DNA of 64,000 nt from Phoronis australis. Its lineage: Eukaryota > Phoronida > Phoronidae. The position numbers and the translations under genes were made by a program. This document shows, in pieces, positions 36,011-48,146 of the stretch (position 1 is its first letter; each line of letters starts with the position of its first letter). The stretch is taken from contig NMRA01000594.1 in NCBI GenBank assembly GCA_002633005.1, forward strand, positions 189,153 to 253,152. Reading direction: 5' to 3'. The notes below the pieces were generated by a model. It was given only the letters and a program-made list of their open reading frames with translations, was not told the DNA's origin and did not search any database.

Positions 36011-37047
36011 AAGATGAAGTACGAAAATGTTTTGGTGTAATGTGAGCTCTTCAGTTTGAGATCTTAAATTCAGTTGACGATATTGCTCCCTATAAGAGCT
36101 GATCAGTCTAACTATTACCTCGGGGAAATAATACGCTGTGCTCTACAGCTAATTCATATGGTAGGACCAAAATACAGAAAAAACTTTGCCTTTGGAAATC
36201 TTCTGGCCGCACCAAATAGATTGTGCAATCAATCTAGCTAAAACTTTGCGATATTTTGTTTTCCTAATAACAGTCACAAAGACGACCTTTACAATTTATA
36301 TTTGAAATCAATGTTATTATTTACTAAATAATCTTGGCTAAAATACTGCACAAGAAGAAGTCACTTCCATATAAAATTCTCTGTGAGCACATGGGCTCGT
36401 CTTCTGCCTTTCCTCATTTTTCTTCATTTCGCGCTAGCCCATCAATCCCATTTTGCAGGACCACACGCGATACTCACTGTAAAATTTTGTCTAGATGAAT
36501 CACTTAACGGCAAAAATCCAATACCGACTCGGCTAGAATGCAGTGCTTCATGTTTTTTATTGCTGGAGCGCCAAGACGCGGACCAAACATAACCTTAAAT
36601 TCAGGATGTATAATCACAGGGAAAATTTATTCATTTTCATCTGGGAAGCAATAGAGGGTTTTGGTTCTCTAAAAATTCATTCGCCGCCTGGGCGACCAGC
36701 AAGTGAACTTCGCCCACCCTCATTTTTAATCGCATTGGCGACTGGGCGAGTGGCTAAGTATATCCCTGATTAAGTACATACTGAATGAGCGATGACAGCC
36801 TCAGGTTGAATGCAAGCACATTTGACTAATGTTGGTAGACTGGAACTTGTTGCGAGAAAAGCGAGACCATACAAAAGCATGCTCGGGAATGGGAGGCAAC
36901 CAATTTGACGGCTGTTATTCAGAGCAGAAATCTAATTCTCAAATTGCGGGACCCTGGGAGTGGTCACATCATTTTTAAACAACAATATACTATGAATGAG
37001 AGCTCCTCAAAGGCAAAGGGATATATCCAAAGGCACATCACTAGGAA
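36011..37047. other. No recognised feature
   Basis: AT-rich sequence before the LTR element. Frames at 36383-36592 and 36543-36773 (+) overlap each other and carry no family motif. Confidence 0.4.
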
Positions 37048-38841
37048 TGTCAGATGATTGACTGTGAGTTTGTTTAAAAGGTAGCCATGTTTTGAGATTC
37101 TGCGTAGATGGAAAGTGAATAATCAAATCCAGTAATTAATGTATTATATTTTAAGCCCTAATTAGACAAGTGAAAAATGTTGTTAATTAAGTGAACAACA
37201 CTAGCGCCGTCTTTAAAGATTACCTCAATCAATCAACCAAAATAATTGTCAGAAATTGACTGTGGATTTGTTTAAAAGGTAGCTACGCTTTGAGATTGTG
37301 CGTTGATGTAGAGTGAATAATCAAATCCAGTAATTAATTAATTTATTATATGATAACCCCTAATTAGACCAATGAAACCTATTGTTAATTCAGTAATCAA
37401 CTACAGAGAGTATCTATACGCTAGCGCCTTCTTTAAAGATTACTTTAATCAATCAACCAAAATAATCAAATAATGTCTTATCTGCTATCCAAGCTAGGAC
37501 TCTCCACTTGTTGGATGTCTGTCCTGTTGGTGAATCTTCGAACTACACACACTGTATAGCGACAGTGTACTTGCTGGTCAACGTCTCAGGAGATGCAACA
37601 CTTGCAGCCAATTTCTTCTACCCGCGATTCTTCTTGCTGGTCACAGTCTCTGGCTGATGACGCAAGACTTCAGGTAGTATCTTACTACCCACGATGCAAG
37701 TGAAAAGCTCTTAGTTAACTTCATGTTCGTTAACACTTGACTTTGCCAAGATCCTTTCTAGAATCTTCCACGTGATGGCTCTGTCGTACAATTTCCTCTG
37801 TACACTGTTGCAAATCTTTATGCTTCAACTACTATAGCGCATCTAATTATATTGTTGATTTCAGCCCATAATATAACATTCTACTTATTTAGTGATTGGC
37901 TAATAAAAACCACATGATCGTATCCAATCATATTTTTGGCAGTTACAATTTGTTCTCAGACTTTTCTAGAATCTCTAGAGTACTTTGACCCCAGAACCTA
38001 AAGTAGTAAACACCATCTAAATATAGATTTTGACGTTAAAGTACATATCAACAAGTCTTACCCCATGATTTAAAAGTACATATCCACTAATTTTGGGCAA
38101 CTTAAAATGGATCTATTCTTACTAATTACTTAATCAATACTTATTCTCACAATAAACAAATGTCTTATCTGCTATCCAAGCTGGACTCTCCTTTTGTTGC
38201 ATGACTGTCCTGTTGGAAAAAACCTTCAAACTACATACACTGTATTGTGGCAGTGTAATTGCTGGTCACCGTCTCTGGTGACGCAACACTTGCAGGCAAT
38301 TTCTTCTACCCGAGATTCTTCTTGCCGGTTACGGTCTCTGGCTGGTGACCCAACACTTCAAGTAGTATCTTACTACTCACGATGCAAGTGACAAGCTCAT
38401 AGTTAACTTCCTGTTCGTTAGCCCTTGCCCTTGCCAAGATCCTTTCTAGAATCCTAAAAACGAGATGACTCCTTCGTACAATTTTCCTCTGTACACTGTA
38501 ACATTTTTTATGCTTCAACTACTACAGCTCATCTGAATTTCTTTTTGACTTAAGCCCATATCATAATATTCTACTTATTTAGTGATTGGTTAATAAAAAC
38601 CACATGATCATACCTAATCATATCATTGGCTGTTACAGTTTGTGCTCAGAATTTTCTAGAATATCTAGAGTACTTCGACCCCTGAACCCAAAGTTGTAAA
38701 CACCAATTAAAAATAGATTTTTATGTTAAAGTACATGTCAACAAGTTTGAACCCAAGATTTAAAAGTACATATGCGCACATTTTGGGCAACTTAAAATGG
38801 ATCTATTCTTACTTATTATTTAATGAATACTTATTCTGACA
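37048..38841 (-). repeat. 3' LTR interrupted by a solo LTR
   Basis: The two parts, 37048-37246 and 38152-38841, correspond to the two parts of the 5' LTR. The break falls within CCAAAATAATCAAATGTCTT of the intact copy. Confidence 0.9.
37247..38151 (-). mobile_element. Nested solo LTR of the same family (905 bp)
   Basis: It starts TGTCAGAAATTGACTGTGG and ends ATTCTCACA on the plus strand, with no internal region. Direct flanks ATAAT (37242-37246) and ATAAA (38152-38156) are a 5-bp target-site duplication with one change. So a second member of the family inserted into the resident 3' LTR and then lost its interior by LTR-LTR recombination. Confidence 0.88.
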
Positions 38842-39058
38842 AATATACCGCGCCTCAAGAAAATACTTCTCAAGATTTTCTCAACAAAGAAGACTTAAAT
38901 GTTGATTGACCCTTAGATCTACTACCCAATTTCCATGAATCTTCAATGCTCTAACCTACTCAGGTAATCAGCACCAACATTCTTTGTGCCTCTGATAGCT
39001 TCAACCTTAAATCGATAGTTTTGCAAAAAACAGGCCCACCTCATCATGCGTCCATTGA

Positions 39059-39358
39059 CTAACTTACTTTTATAATGTAAGCCAGGGGTTGATGGTCAGT
39101 ATGAATGATAAGTTCTTTACTATACAAGTACATTGCAAATTTTCTAATGGCAAATACAATAGCCAAACATTCCCTCTCTATGACAGAGTAATTCCGTTCC
39201 CGAGGTAACAATTCCTTACTGGCACAAGGTACTAGGAACCTGCAATCATCATACTCCTGTAACAAAATACAGCCTATACTAGTATCTAACGCATCAGTCT
39301 GAGCAATAAAAGGTTTACTTAAATCGGGCATTCTCAGTATGGGTGCTCTCGTCAGCAT
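39059..39358 (-). pseudogene. RNase H region of the Gmr1-like element
   Basis: A 99-codon open frame with the three main acidic positions in place: AQTDALDTSIGCILLQ, RECLAIVFAIRKF and IIHTDHQPLAYI. It follows RT, as in all gypsy-type elements, and ends about 220 bp before the 3' LTR. No clear polypurine tract is seen before that LTR. Confidence 0.82.
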
Positions 39359-40291
39359 GTCTCGAAGACTGTCGAATGCAATGCTGCTGAGCTACTTCCC
39401 ATTGCACGGTGTTAGGCTGTTTCTTCTTTGTGAGCTCAAAAAGTGGGACGGCGATTTCAGCGAAGTTTGGGATGAACGTCCTGTAGTAGCCAGCCAACCC
39501 AAGAAAAGAACGAACTTGTGTCTTCGTTCTGGGTCGTGGTGCATCTCGGATGCCTCCCAGCTTCTCTTCATCCGTTGCCAGGTGCCCTTCACTGACCACA
39601 TGTCCAACAAAATCTACGGAACGAGATCCAACCGAACATTTGGTGGGTCGAATCATTAGTCTACCCTCTCGCTCACGTTGGAAGATGTCTTGCAATGTGG
39701 CAAGGTTTTCAGTCCATGTCTTATTATGGCACAGAATGGCATCCACAAAGTGTTCTGTGTTATGTGCTCCTGCCAACATCTTCCTCATCATGCGGTTGAA
39801 GGTCACTGCCCAATTTGCAGACCAAATGATTTCTTTACGAACTTGAAGCAACCACTTAGTACTACAAACGAGGTCTTGGGTCGTGATTCTTCTGCGACAA
39901 TGACTTGCCAGTATCCTTTACTTAGATCAATCTTGGTAAAATACTGGTCTTTACTGATCTCAGCCATGATGTCACCGGGATTGCCCATCGGTTCCGAGTC
40001 AAACTTGGTGATGGCGTTCCAACGACGAAAATCGATGCAGAATCGATTTTAACCGTCCTTCTTCTTCACTAAGACCACCGGAGAGTTGTAGGGAACATCG
40101 GATGGTTCCATGACTTCACACTTGAACATGTCAACTTCCTCCTGCACAATGGTCTGGGTGCCATATGACAGGGGATATGGCTTGACTCTTACCGGCTCTT
40201 CACTAATGGTCTCAATCTTGTGCTCAACTAGATGGGTCGTACCCGGTACCTCACTAAAGATACCAAAGTACTTTTCTAGCAGACTTATCAC
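39359..40291 (-). pseudogene. Reverse transcriptase of the Gmr1-like element, broken
   Basis: 40049-40291 holds the entry to RT (HLVEHKIETISEEPVRVKPY and SPVVLVKKKDG). 39803-39988 holds motif A (FTKIDLSKGYWQ) with its Asp. A frameshift leads to 39359-39851, where the catalytic YxDD box reads FVDAIL, so one of the two Asp is lost. The connection follows (TQVRSFLGLAGYYRTFIPNF). RT would copy the element RNA. Stops and frameshifts separate the pieces. Confidence 0.88.
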
Positions 40292-40510
40292 CTCCCTTTG
40301 TTGACCAGTAATGAGCTCGGCTGATATCTTGACATCTTAGTATGTTTCTTTTTGGTTTGTCGATCCCAGCTCTAGTAGATGTTTATCATCGAAAACCTTA
40401 ATTTCATTGTCCATTTCAGGCTGCAGTACAGCTATGGGTGCAATGTCAGAAGTTTGATCCGCATCATCTTTACTTGCAGACCCACTTTGGTCGCGAGATA
40501 TGTAGAGTTA

Positions 40511-41530
40511 TTACAGGTTGGCATGGTATGTCATGGTCTTTCCACCAACCCTTACTCGGTAGTCCATTTTATTGAGTACCTCGGTCACTTTGTAGTGACC
40601 CCTCCACTGCAGTAGCAGCTTTTTACTGTCGGTTGGTAACAATATCAAGACTTGATCTTCTACTTTGAAGCGACGATGTCGTGTCTTATTGTCATAATTA
40701 TGCTTATGTGCTTCACCAGCATTTCGTGAGTTTTCCCGCACCAGTTCACATGTCTCTTCCAGACGATGTCGCAAGTCGAGGACATACTCAAAAGTATTCC
40801 GTACGTCTGGTGTTTCATTGCCAGTCCACAACTCTTTAAGAACCTGCATGGGCCTTCGCACGGTTCTACCATACAACCGTTCAAATGGCGTGGAACCTGT
40901 GCTCACTTGTGGTACCTCTCGGTAGGCGAACAGTACTGCTGGTAAGTACCGGTCCCTATCTTTTGGACGCTCTTGGCACATTTTCTTAAGCACACTCTTC
41001 AGTACACCGTTATTACGCTCACACAATAAACTGCATTTCGGATTGTACAGAGTGGTGAACAGATGCTTCATGGATATTAGCCTTGCAACTTATTCCAGTA
41101 CTTCTGAGATGAACTGTGTCCCAGAGTGACTAAGCACCTCTCATGCAAAGCCGATTCTACTGAAGGTTTCAAACAATGCTTCTGCGACTCGCTCAGCTTC
41201 TATTCTGGGTAGAGCGACTACCTCTGGGTATCTTGTGGAATAGTCTACGATGGTAAGAATGAACCGGTACCCTCTGTCTTTGATTAGCGATACAGGACCA
41301 ATCAAATCAACAGCTATGCGCTGGGACGGTCCTTCCATTAGCGGCGTCTCACCCAATGGCAATTTAGAGATCCTGACTTTATGAGTTGTTCGCTGGCATA
41401 TGTCACATGATCTACAGAAACGATTTATGGCACTGCCAACTCCTGTCCAATAAAAGCTACTGGCTATTCTATCACTGGTCTTCTTTACATCAAGGTGCCC
41501 GCCAACGATTGACTCGTGAGCTAGCGTCAT
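40511..41530 (-). pseudogene. Integrase, upstream of RT, with in-frame stops
   Basis: The first part (41141-41530) has the zinc-binding H-H-C-C set (HESIVGGH and CRSCDICQ) and the start of the catalytic core with its first Asp in VDLIGP. Stops lie at about 41138-41140 and 41087. Between them the second catalytic Asp is His (LSHSGTQF). The second part (40511-41071) retains the Glu in CERNNGVLKSVLKK and the C-terminal region ending LLLQWRGHYKVTEV, then MTYHANL. It would insert element DNA into the chromosome but cannot do so in this state. Its place before RT is the key feature of the element. Confidence 0.88.
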
Positions 41531-41691
41531 AACCTAATGTCGATATTTGACAGGGAAAACTATCTGACGCAACTATTTGGAGTTATCAGCATACATTCGG
41601 TACAGGAACCCTTTTGCTTTTCATACAAGTATTGACCTGTACCACGTATTCTTGCTGATTTGTCTTTCTCAACAAGTTCCATGAGCTAACG

Positions 41692-42135
41692 TTAGGAAGG
41701 ATCATGCTGTTGTTCGTCCTTCAACTTGCTGAAGTCGAGACTTGCCACTCCGTTTGGTGTTATCGCCAAAGGCTTAATAAGTTTTTCGCTCTTCTTCCTG
41801 TGCTCTAGTGTTTTGACTGCGGATGTGACACTGCCTTGTGGCAGCCAATTGGTATCAGGATCCTTGCTGACGCCAACAGCATTCTCTATGATGAGGTCGT
41901 AGATCGGTGTTCGAATACACATCGCCTCGATTTCACCAACGAAGTAAGGAGTGTCTACCTCAATCTTGGCTATGCGAAAGGACCGTGCTGTCCCATCTAT
42001 TAACACACAGATGTGTTGTTTCCCAGTCACTTGACTTTCTTTGACTAGGGACGTCTTCACCGCTGCACTACAGCAACCAGTGTCACGCATCATGCGTACT
42101 TTTATTTCGTTGACGTAACTGTCACAGACGGGCAT
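41692..42135 (-). pseudogene. Retroelement aspartic protease region
   Basis: The open frame of 147 codons has MRDTGCCSAAV near residue 15, the active-site DTG of retropepsin-like proteases, and YDLIIENAVGV about 65 residues later, at the flap or second strand position. The remainder, rich in Lys and Glu, is the spacer to integrase. The protease would cut the Gag-Pol polyprotein. It lies between the Gag knuckle and integrase, as expected. Confidence 0.7.
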
Positions 42136-42323
42136 ATTGTGGTTAGCTGGAGATTCTCTGTGCTTTTCACAGGTCCCTGTCTCTACGGATATTGATGTCC
42201 CATCGACTATTTGCAGACAGCCATCAACTATGTGCCGCTATATCGGACTAGCTTTCGCTACCACAGCTTGACACATAACCGTCTTCTTGGTGTCTTCTGT
42301 CTTGGCCCGTTCCGAGACGACTG

Positions 42324-42593
42324 CTAACCTGTAGCGAATCTTTTGGACTGGAAGTCTTCCATTCCACATACCCTGGCTAGATGACCTTTCCGATGACAAT
42401 TGAAACACTCTTTGTCACCCTTGTTTCTGGTCATCGATGACCGACAAGTCTCTGTTCTGCGTTCCTCTTTCCGTTTATGGGCGCGCTCTTCACGCTCCAA
42501 GGCCTGCCGCAAGAGCTCCTCTGCGCACTTCCTAAAATCTCCACCGGTATAACCGAACTGTATCGCTTGCGCAATATACTTTTCAAAACCCAT
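42324..42593 (-). pseudogene. Gag remnant with CCHC zinc knuckle
   Basis: An 89-codon frame. A helical, charged start (RKCAEELLRQALEREERAHK) is followed by CFNCHRKGHLARVC, a C-x2-C-x4-H-x4-C knuckle that binds element RNA. The frame begins only about 130 bp from the LTR, and there is no room for a capsid domain before the knuckle. The capsid part seems deleted, although a very short Gag cannot be excluded. Protease sequence follows after about 190 bp. Confidence 0.75.
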
Positions 42594-42704
42594 TTGAGAG
42601 GAGGGGTTTTATTCCCATAATGCATATTATTAATTATTATTCAAATGGTAATTACAGGGTTCAAAACAATACACCACAAACACGTAAACCTTTATTTAAA
42701 CTCT

Positions 42705-42720
42705 GTAGGACTGTCCCCCA
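42705..42720 (-). other. Primer-binding site
   Basis: Two bases inside the 5' LTR, the minus strand reads TGGGGGACAGTCCTAC. It starts with TGG, as needed to pair with a tRNA 3' CCA end. The tRNA could not be named. Confidence 0.6.
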
Positions 42721-42722
42721 AA

Positions 42723-43605
42723 TGTTAGATGATTGACTGTGGGTTTGTTTAAAAGATAGCTATGCTTTGAGATTGTGCGAAGTTGGAAAGTGAATAATTA
42801 AATCCAGTAATTAATTTACTATATGACAAGTTCTAATTAGACAAGTGAAACCTGTTTTAGTTAAGTAATCAACTACAAAGAAGAATAACCACACTAACGC
42901 CCTCTTTAAAGATTACCTCAATCAATCAACCAAAATAATCAAATGTCTTATTTGCTATCCAAGCTAGGACTCTCCACTTGTTGGATGACTGTTGCTTGGT
43001 GAATATTCGAACTATACACACCGTATTGTGACAGTGTACTTGCTAGTCACCGTCTCTGGTGATGCAACACTTGCAGGCAATTTCTTCTACCCGCGATTCT
43101 TCTTGCTGGTTACAGTCTGTAGCTTGTGACGCAACACATCAAGTAGTCTCTTGCTACCCACGATGCAAGTGACAAGCTCTTACTTAACATCCTGTTCGTT
43201 ATATCTTGCCCTTGCCAAGAACTTTTCTAGAATCTTCCACGAGATGGCTGTCGTACAATTTTCTTCTGTACGCTGTAGCAAGTCTTTATGCTTCAAATAC
43301 TATAGGTCATCTGAATTTCATTTTTATTAAGCCCATATTATAATATTCTGCTTATTTAGTGATTGGTTAATAAAAACCACATGATCATACCCAAGCATGT
43401 CATTGGCTGTTACAGTTTGTTCTCAAAATTTTCTAGAATCTCTAGAGTACTTTGACCCCAGAACCCAAAGTTGTAAACACCATTTAAAATAGATTTTGAC
43501 GTTAAGGTAAATGTCAACAAGTTTGACCCCATGATTTAAAAGTACATATGCACAGATTTTGGGCATCTATTCTTACTTATTACTTAATCAATATTTATTC
43601 TGACA
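42723..43605 (-). repeat. 5' LTR of the Gmr1-like element (883 bp)
   Basis: On the plus strand it starts TGTTAGATGATTGACTGTGG and ends TATTCTGACA. It matches the composite 3' LTR along its length. Without the nested insert and one copy of its duplication, the 3' LTR is 884 bp. Confidence 0.92.
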
Positions 43606-46600
43606 AGGAGCAATAATAACAGTTGAGCAGGTTACTGGGTAGTTCAGCTACTTTTACAGAAATCTCCGGCCTTATGAACACACGGTGTAAAAGAATTCTT
43701 TGTCAACCAAGTTAATTACAATGTGAACGTGCAATCGCAACTATTCGAAGGACATTTGTGTTCTTTCGACGTTTACCAAAATACTATGCCAATCACTGTT
43801 CCGTAAATTCATTGCTGAATTTGGAACACAAGGGCCGAGTTGCATAAATATTTACGCCCTATAGCAACCATTACGTCGCATTATCACGCGTCACGTTGTT
43901 ATTGTTGAAAAGTGCTGCTGCAAGACGTCATGTAACAATCAAACTTATCCATCGGATAACTTTTGAAGGTTTATGCAACTCAGTCTAGACCAATGGAAAT
44001 GAAGTCCAAGTATTGAATCTTTGTTGCGTGTGGTTTTTACTATGTTACACTTCCAAATGGTTCCCATTCTGCGATGTAGTTCTGTGACAATGATTGAACA
44101 ACATTGTCATCTATCCAACTTCAAGGTTACTTCGCGAGAGTTTCAAGATGAACATGAGACATGTCTCAATTATTTCAGCAGTCAATCGAAATGGAAAGGG
44201 CTTCAGTTTCAGATGGCATTCGTCTGTGCCATAGACTAACTAGCTTGAAGCGTCAGTAGTTCTGCTTGTACATGTACAGTGTATATGTAGTACACACTTA
44301 GCAGACTTATTCGAAATCTCCAAAATTACTCCTATTTTTAGCAGAGGGTAGTCACAGAGCATTTTTTCATTCATAGGCTTAAGTGAAGTATTTAATTGGC
44401 AAAAATGGTATAGATCCCTTCCAATGCATCAAATCGAACATACGACATACAAGTTATTATGATGAGTTACCATAACGCTTCTGCTTCTCCATCCCCTGCG
44501 GTGTGTCAGCATAGAAGTTGATGTTGTTGATTATGACAACAAGCCCTTGACCGATGTTTGGGTAACACACTAGAAAGAAAGAAATCTGTAGAACAAAGCG
44601 TGTCATGTCAATAGCAGCAGCTACAATGCGTAAACCTTTTATTGTACATCGAATTAAAATTTGAAAATATGCACACTCCTTGCATTATTTGTAAAAACAC
44701 TGAACACTTTCCCAGAGATATATCTGCTAATAATAGAATTTTCATAATATAGCGGCACCTCGGAAAAAGCCTAAATTTTTCACAAGATGCGGCAACATGT
44801 TCCCAACAATATCGCAACCTATGTAATCTATAGTACCTATCATATGGTAACAGAAAAAAAAAACGTCGGCAGCCCTTTCGCGAAACGGTAATGTCGTTCG
44901 AAATTATTGGATGGTCTCCAAATGAGACCTTTGCTAAAACAAGTAAAAAATACAACGAAATCTGACGTCTGGACTTGGAAATACATTGTAAAGTTATGTG
45001 TGTACAATCGATTTCTCAATTATCAGTAAAGGATTTATAGGACAATACTACCAAATACCGCAATTACTTTCTCTCAGGGAATTTTCCGAAACGCTACAAA
45101 CCGTTTTGCTCTTCACGTTTAATTAGTGAGTATTTGTGAGTAACCAAATAAAAGTCCAATCCATTTGTTTGATTGCCCACGACTTCAGTGCCTTTGTTGA
45201 GCTACGGAGTGATATGCTGAATTTTAGATATTTAGTTAAACAATTTTAAAATATTCTCCTGGCAACCGATGTTTGCCCAGTTCGTTGTTAGGAAGCGCCA
45301 AAGGGTTCTTGCTCTCATCACTGTTTATGAGCGTCTCGTGCAGTGCATTAAAAAGTACCGCGTGGTTTAGAATTGACGCTTACGCAGTCGATACATGTAG
45401 TTAGTCAAACTCTGTTTCTACGCAACAACAAATTCATTTCTAAAAGGAACCGTCTTTTGTCAATGTTTAAAAGCCACATCCCGTACTTTTTGTGCCTCCG
45501 AAGCAGTACTATTAATAGTGGCAAGCAAGACAGGGTCACTCAATGAGTTTGGCTGACCGTTTTTGAAATATACGACACTATGACATATTTCATCCTAAGG
45601 GACCAAACTCGAATCATTTTCTAATTGAAACCTGCACGGAGTTGGAATATTTCGAGGATTTTGCAAGTCATGAAAAAACTAATTTTTGAAAATGTGGAAA
45701 GCATAAATCACAAAATTTGTCTTAAGTTTACACCGAATTGTTCCCATTAATATTCTATGTCATTATTGACAGGGGAATGATTTCGAGTTTATTTTCGATA
45801 ATGTTATTCAATCATTCACGTTCCAAATTTTGGACTATGAAGAAATGGAGAAAATTTGCTCATTTAACGACTTTGATCACAATCATATAGCAGGTCAACG
45901 CTAGAAGTATATTCTTATATTTCAGGTTGCACGTGCCGGTTAAACTGTAGAGCGCTGATTCAATTTTAACATCGGTAGCTATCTTTGTGACAAATTCTTT
46001 GAACACGAAGTAGGGAAAGGGTGTAGGGCTACCCGATGTAACTGAAGATTTACAAAATCTTTATGGCAATGTCGAGTGGCACAGCATTGGTTCGCATTAC
46101 AACATGTGCCTCCAATGCGTTTTAATGGCTGTTGAAACGATTGAGAACTGGTAGGTGCATGAAATGGCTCAATTTTGCGACCTGACAATTTGGCGATATT
46201 TAACTCTGCAAGAAAGAGCATAATCTAAATATCTCCTCTCGATTTTGGCCGCGGGTAAAATGACAGGAGATTTTTGCGATCAGAAATTTATGAATGCGGT
46301 CTGCATTTGAAATTGCGACCTAGAATTTTGGCTAAGCAGCAAATTGCAATGTGTCGATTTTCATGGCGCCGAAAGCTGTAAGGGGATATTTTTTCAACTT
46401 TTTCGCCTGTTATATGTATATGAGAATTATCTAAAAATGGAGAATTTTGGGTGCACACTAATCCAGAAAATTCATATCAAAAATGATAAAAATGGTTTAT
46501 GAAGTTAAAATTATATCCGTATGGCCACTCAAGCGGATACTGCCTACAGTTCTTTAGGCTAAAACGTATTGTCGCTGCATTAAGAACGCAACTCTTAGAA

Positions 46601-47682
46601 AACTCCTAAATAAGAGACGATTTCATAAACCTGTTGAAAGGTAAATGTTACATGTTATCCAGTTACATACTACACTGTGATATTATACCCGCAGACTTCG
46701 TTGTATGAGAATAACCACGTTTTGTACTTTGTTGAGGGACCAAAGTCACCCCTAGGAACCACCACAATCGCCAAAATTCTCACTGTTGTTATTATACACT
46801 TCACTACTAGTCCATAAGTACTAAGAATTTAAAGAAAATGTTTTCGCCAGGCAACATAGATATATCGCTAAAATTAAAAGAAGGGGCATAACGGCTTCCC
46901 CATTCTTGGGCTGATGACGGTCCCAAGGCTCTCTAAATCAAAAATACCTTCACACCCACTTTATATATACAAAGCATGGAAGTTGTAGTGCATTTTTGTG
47001 AAAATGTTGTCAAATCACTGTTACCTAAGAAGCCAAATAGGGCAAGGCATAACAGTTGGATCCAGGATTTTAGTTGGGGGGACATAGCAAAGCATTAGCC
47101 AGGATTTTGCCGGTCAGATATTCGCACCCCTGCCAATCGAGTCTGGGAGAATTTGAGAAAGATTCCATATAAAAACCATATGAAAATGAAAAATTACTAT
47201 ATACTCAAAAACTCATACAGAGCTAATATTTTGTGCATGTGTTGGGATGCTGGCCCAAAGTACACTGCTACAATATTTGCACTCAATGACCTTTGCTTAC
47301 CGAGATATGCCCTATTTGGCTATATAGGCACATTTTGCATTTTTTCATGTCAGTAAAAGTGCATTTTTTGAACGGCAAAAAATCAGACTTGGAAAACTGG
47401 TGACAAAGTTTGACATAGATGGTCACTAATAAAGGCTCATGTAAGATTAGTAAGAAAATTAAACTTAAAGGTACAATTAAATCTCCAGCAGGGGAGAAAA
47501 CTCCGAGACCACTTTTCAGGCCAGTCAAAAGTGGCAAGATGTTGCTTAATCTTGCTTTCTTATATATTAAGTGCTAAACGTGGCCCTCGAATTTGGGCAT
47601 TTTTGTGATGTGGCCTTACTTTGACTGACAAGAGAATTGAGGCTACACTTTTAGTTCAGAGATATCACCTAAAATATATGAT
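43606..47682. other. No recognised feature (4 kb)
   Basis: Single-copy-looking AT-rich sequence. Open frames of 70-115 codons (44021-44239 +, 44608-44955 -, 45979-46221 -) have no family motif or convincing splice borders. If the 50-kb exon belongs to the caspase gene, this is intron. Confidence 0.45.
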
Positions 47683-48089
47683 CTGGGCCCGGTCTCTAAT
47701 CTTTGTACTCCAAACGAACTCGAAACTATTTTTGGCAATTTCTCTGCTCCTTTTGTGCGAACTTAAGAAAATTGGTTATCAGACTGTGCTCGAATACATT
47801 ATAGTTTATGCATAGGAGTTTCTAGTTCAAGTTTGCCCTTGAAGACCCTTATATTCGTGTTACAAACTCGAGTAAATACTCGAAATTTCGAGTTCAAACT
47901 CGAACTTATTGTTTTAATATTGGGTTTACAAACTGTGAACCAAGGGCAATAAATTATCTACGTAAGTTATTGCGTACTCGAGCATAGAATAATAGACACT
48001 TATCTTGAGTTCGCCCAAAAGTAGAGTAGAAAATGCCAAACCTAATTTCGAGTTCCATTTCGAGTAAAAAGATTGGAGACCGGGCCCAG
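47683..48089. mobile_element. MITE with CTGGGCCCGG termini (407 bp)
   Basis: The ends match as inverted repeats for about 65 bp, starting CTGGGCCCGGTCTC on each side. The interior is non-coding and rich in CGAGTTC and ACTCGA words. The ends resemble those of some Harbinger-type MITEs, but no matching target-site duplication is visible, so the superfamily is open. Confidence 0.75.
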
Positions 48090-48146
48090 GTATCAACAAT
48101 GCAATATCACATAAATTTAAGTTTCACATTTTGAATCCCAAATTTT

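Larger units (their letters stand above)
37048..43605 (-). mobile_element. Gmr1-like Ty3/gypsy LTR retrotransposon (integrase before RT), inactive
   Basis: A complete but dead element on the minus strand. The 5' LTR is 42723-43605 and the 3' LTR is 37048-37246 plus 38152-38841, interrupted by a nested solo LTR. LTRs run TG...CA. The flanks AGGAA (37043-37047) and AGGAG (43606-43610) are a 5-bp target-site duplication with one change. A primer-binding site follows the 5' LTR by 2 bp. In the minus direction the parts run Gag zinc knuckle, protease, integrase, RT and RNase H. Integrase before RT is unlike ordinary gypsy elements and is the mark of the Gmr1 group known from deuterostomes. Stops, frameshifts and lost catalytic residues show that it no longer moves. 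Confidence 0.92.

Noticed and set aside
39339-40304. Several plus-strand frames of 64-124 codons
   Set aside because: Antisense readings of the RT and RNase H region of the LTR element.
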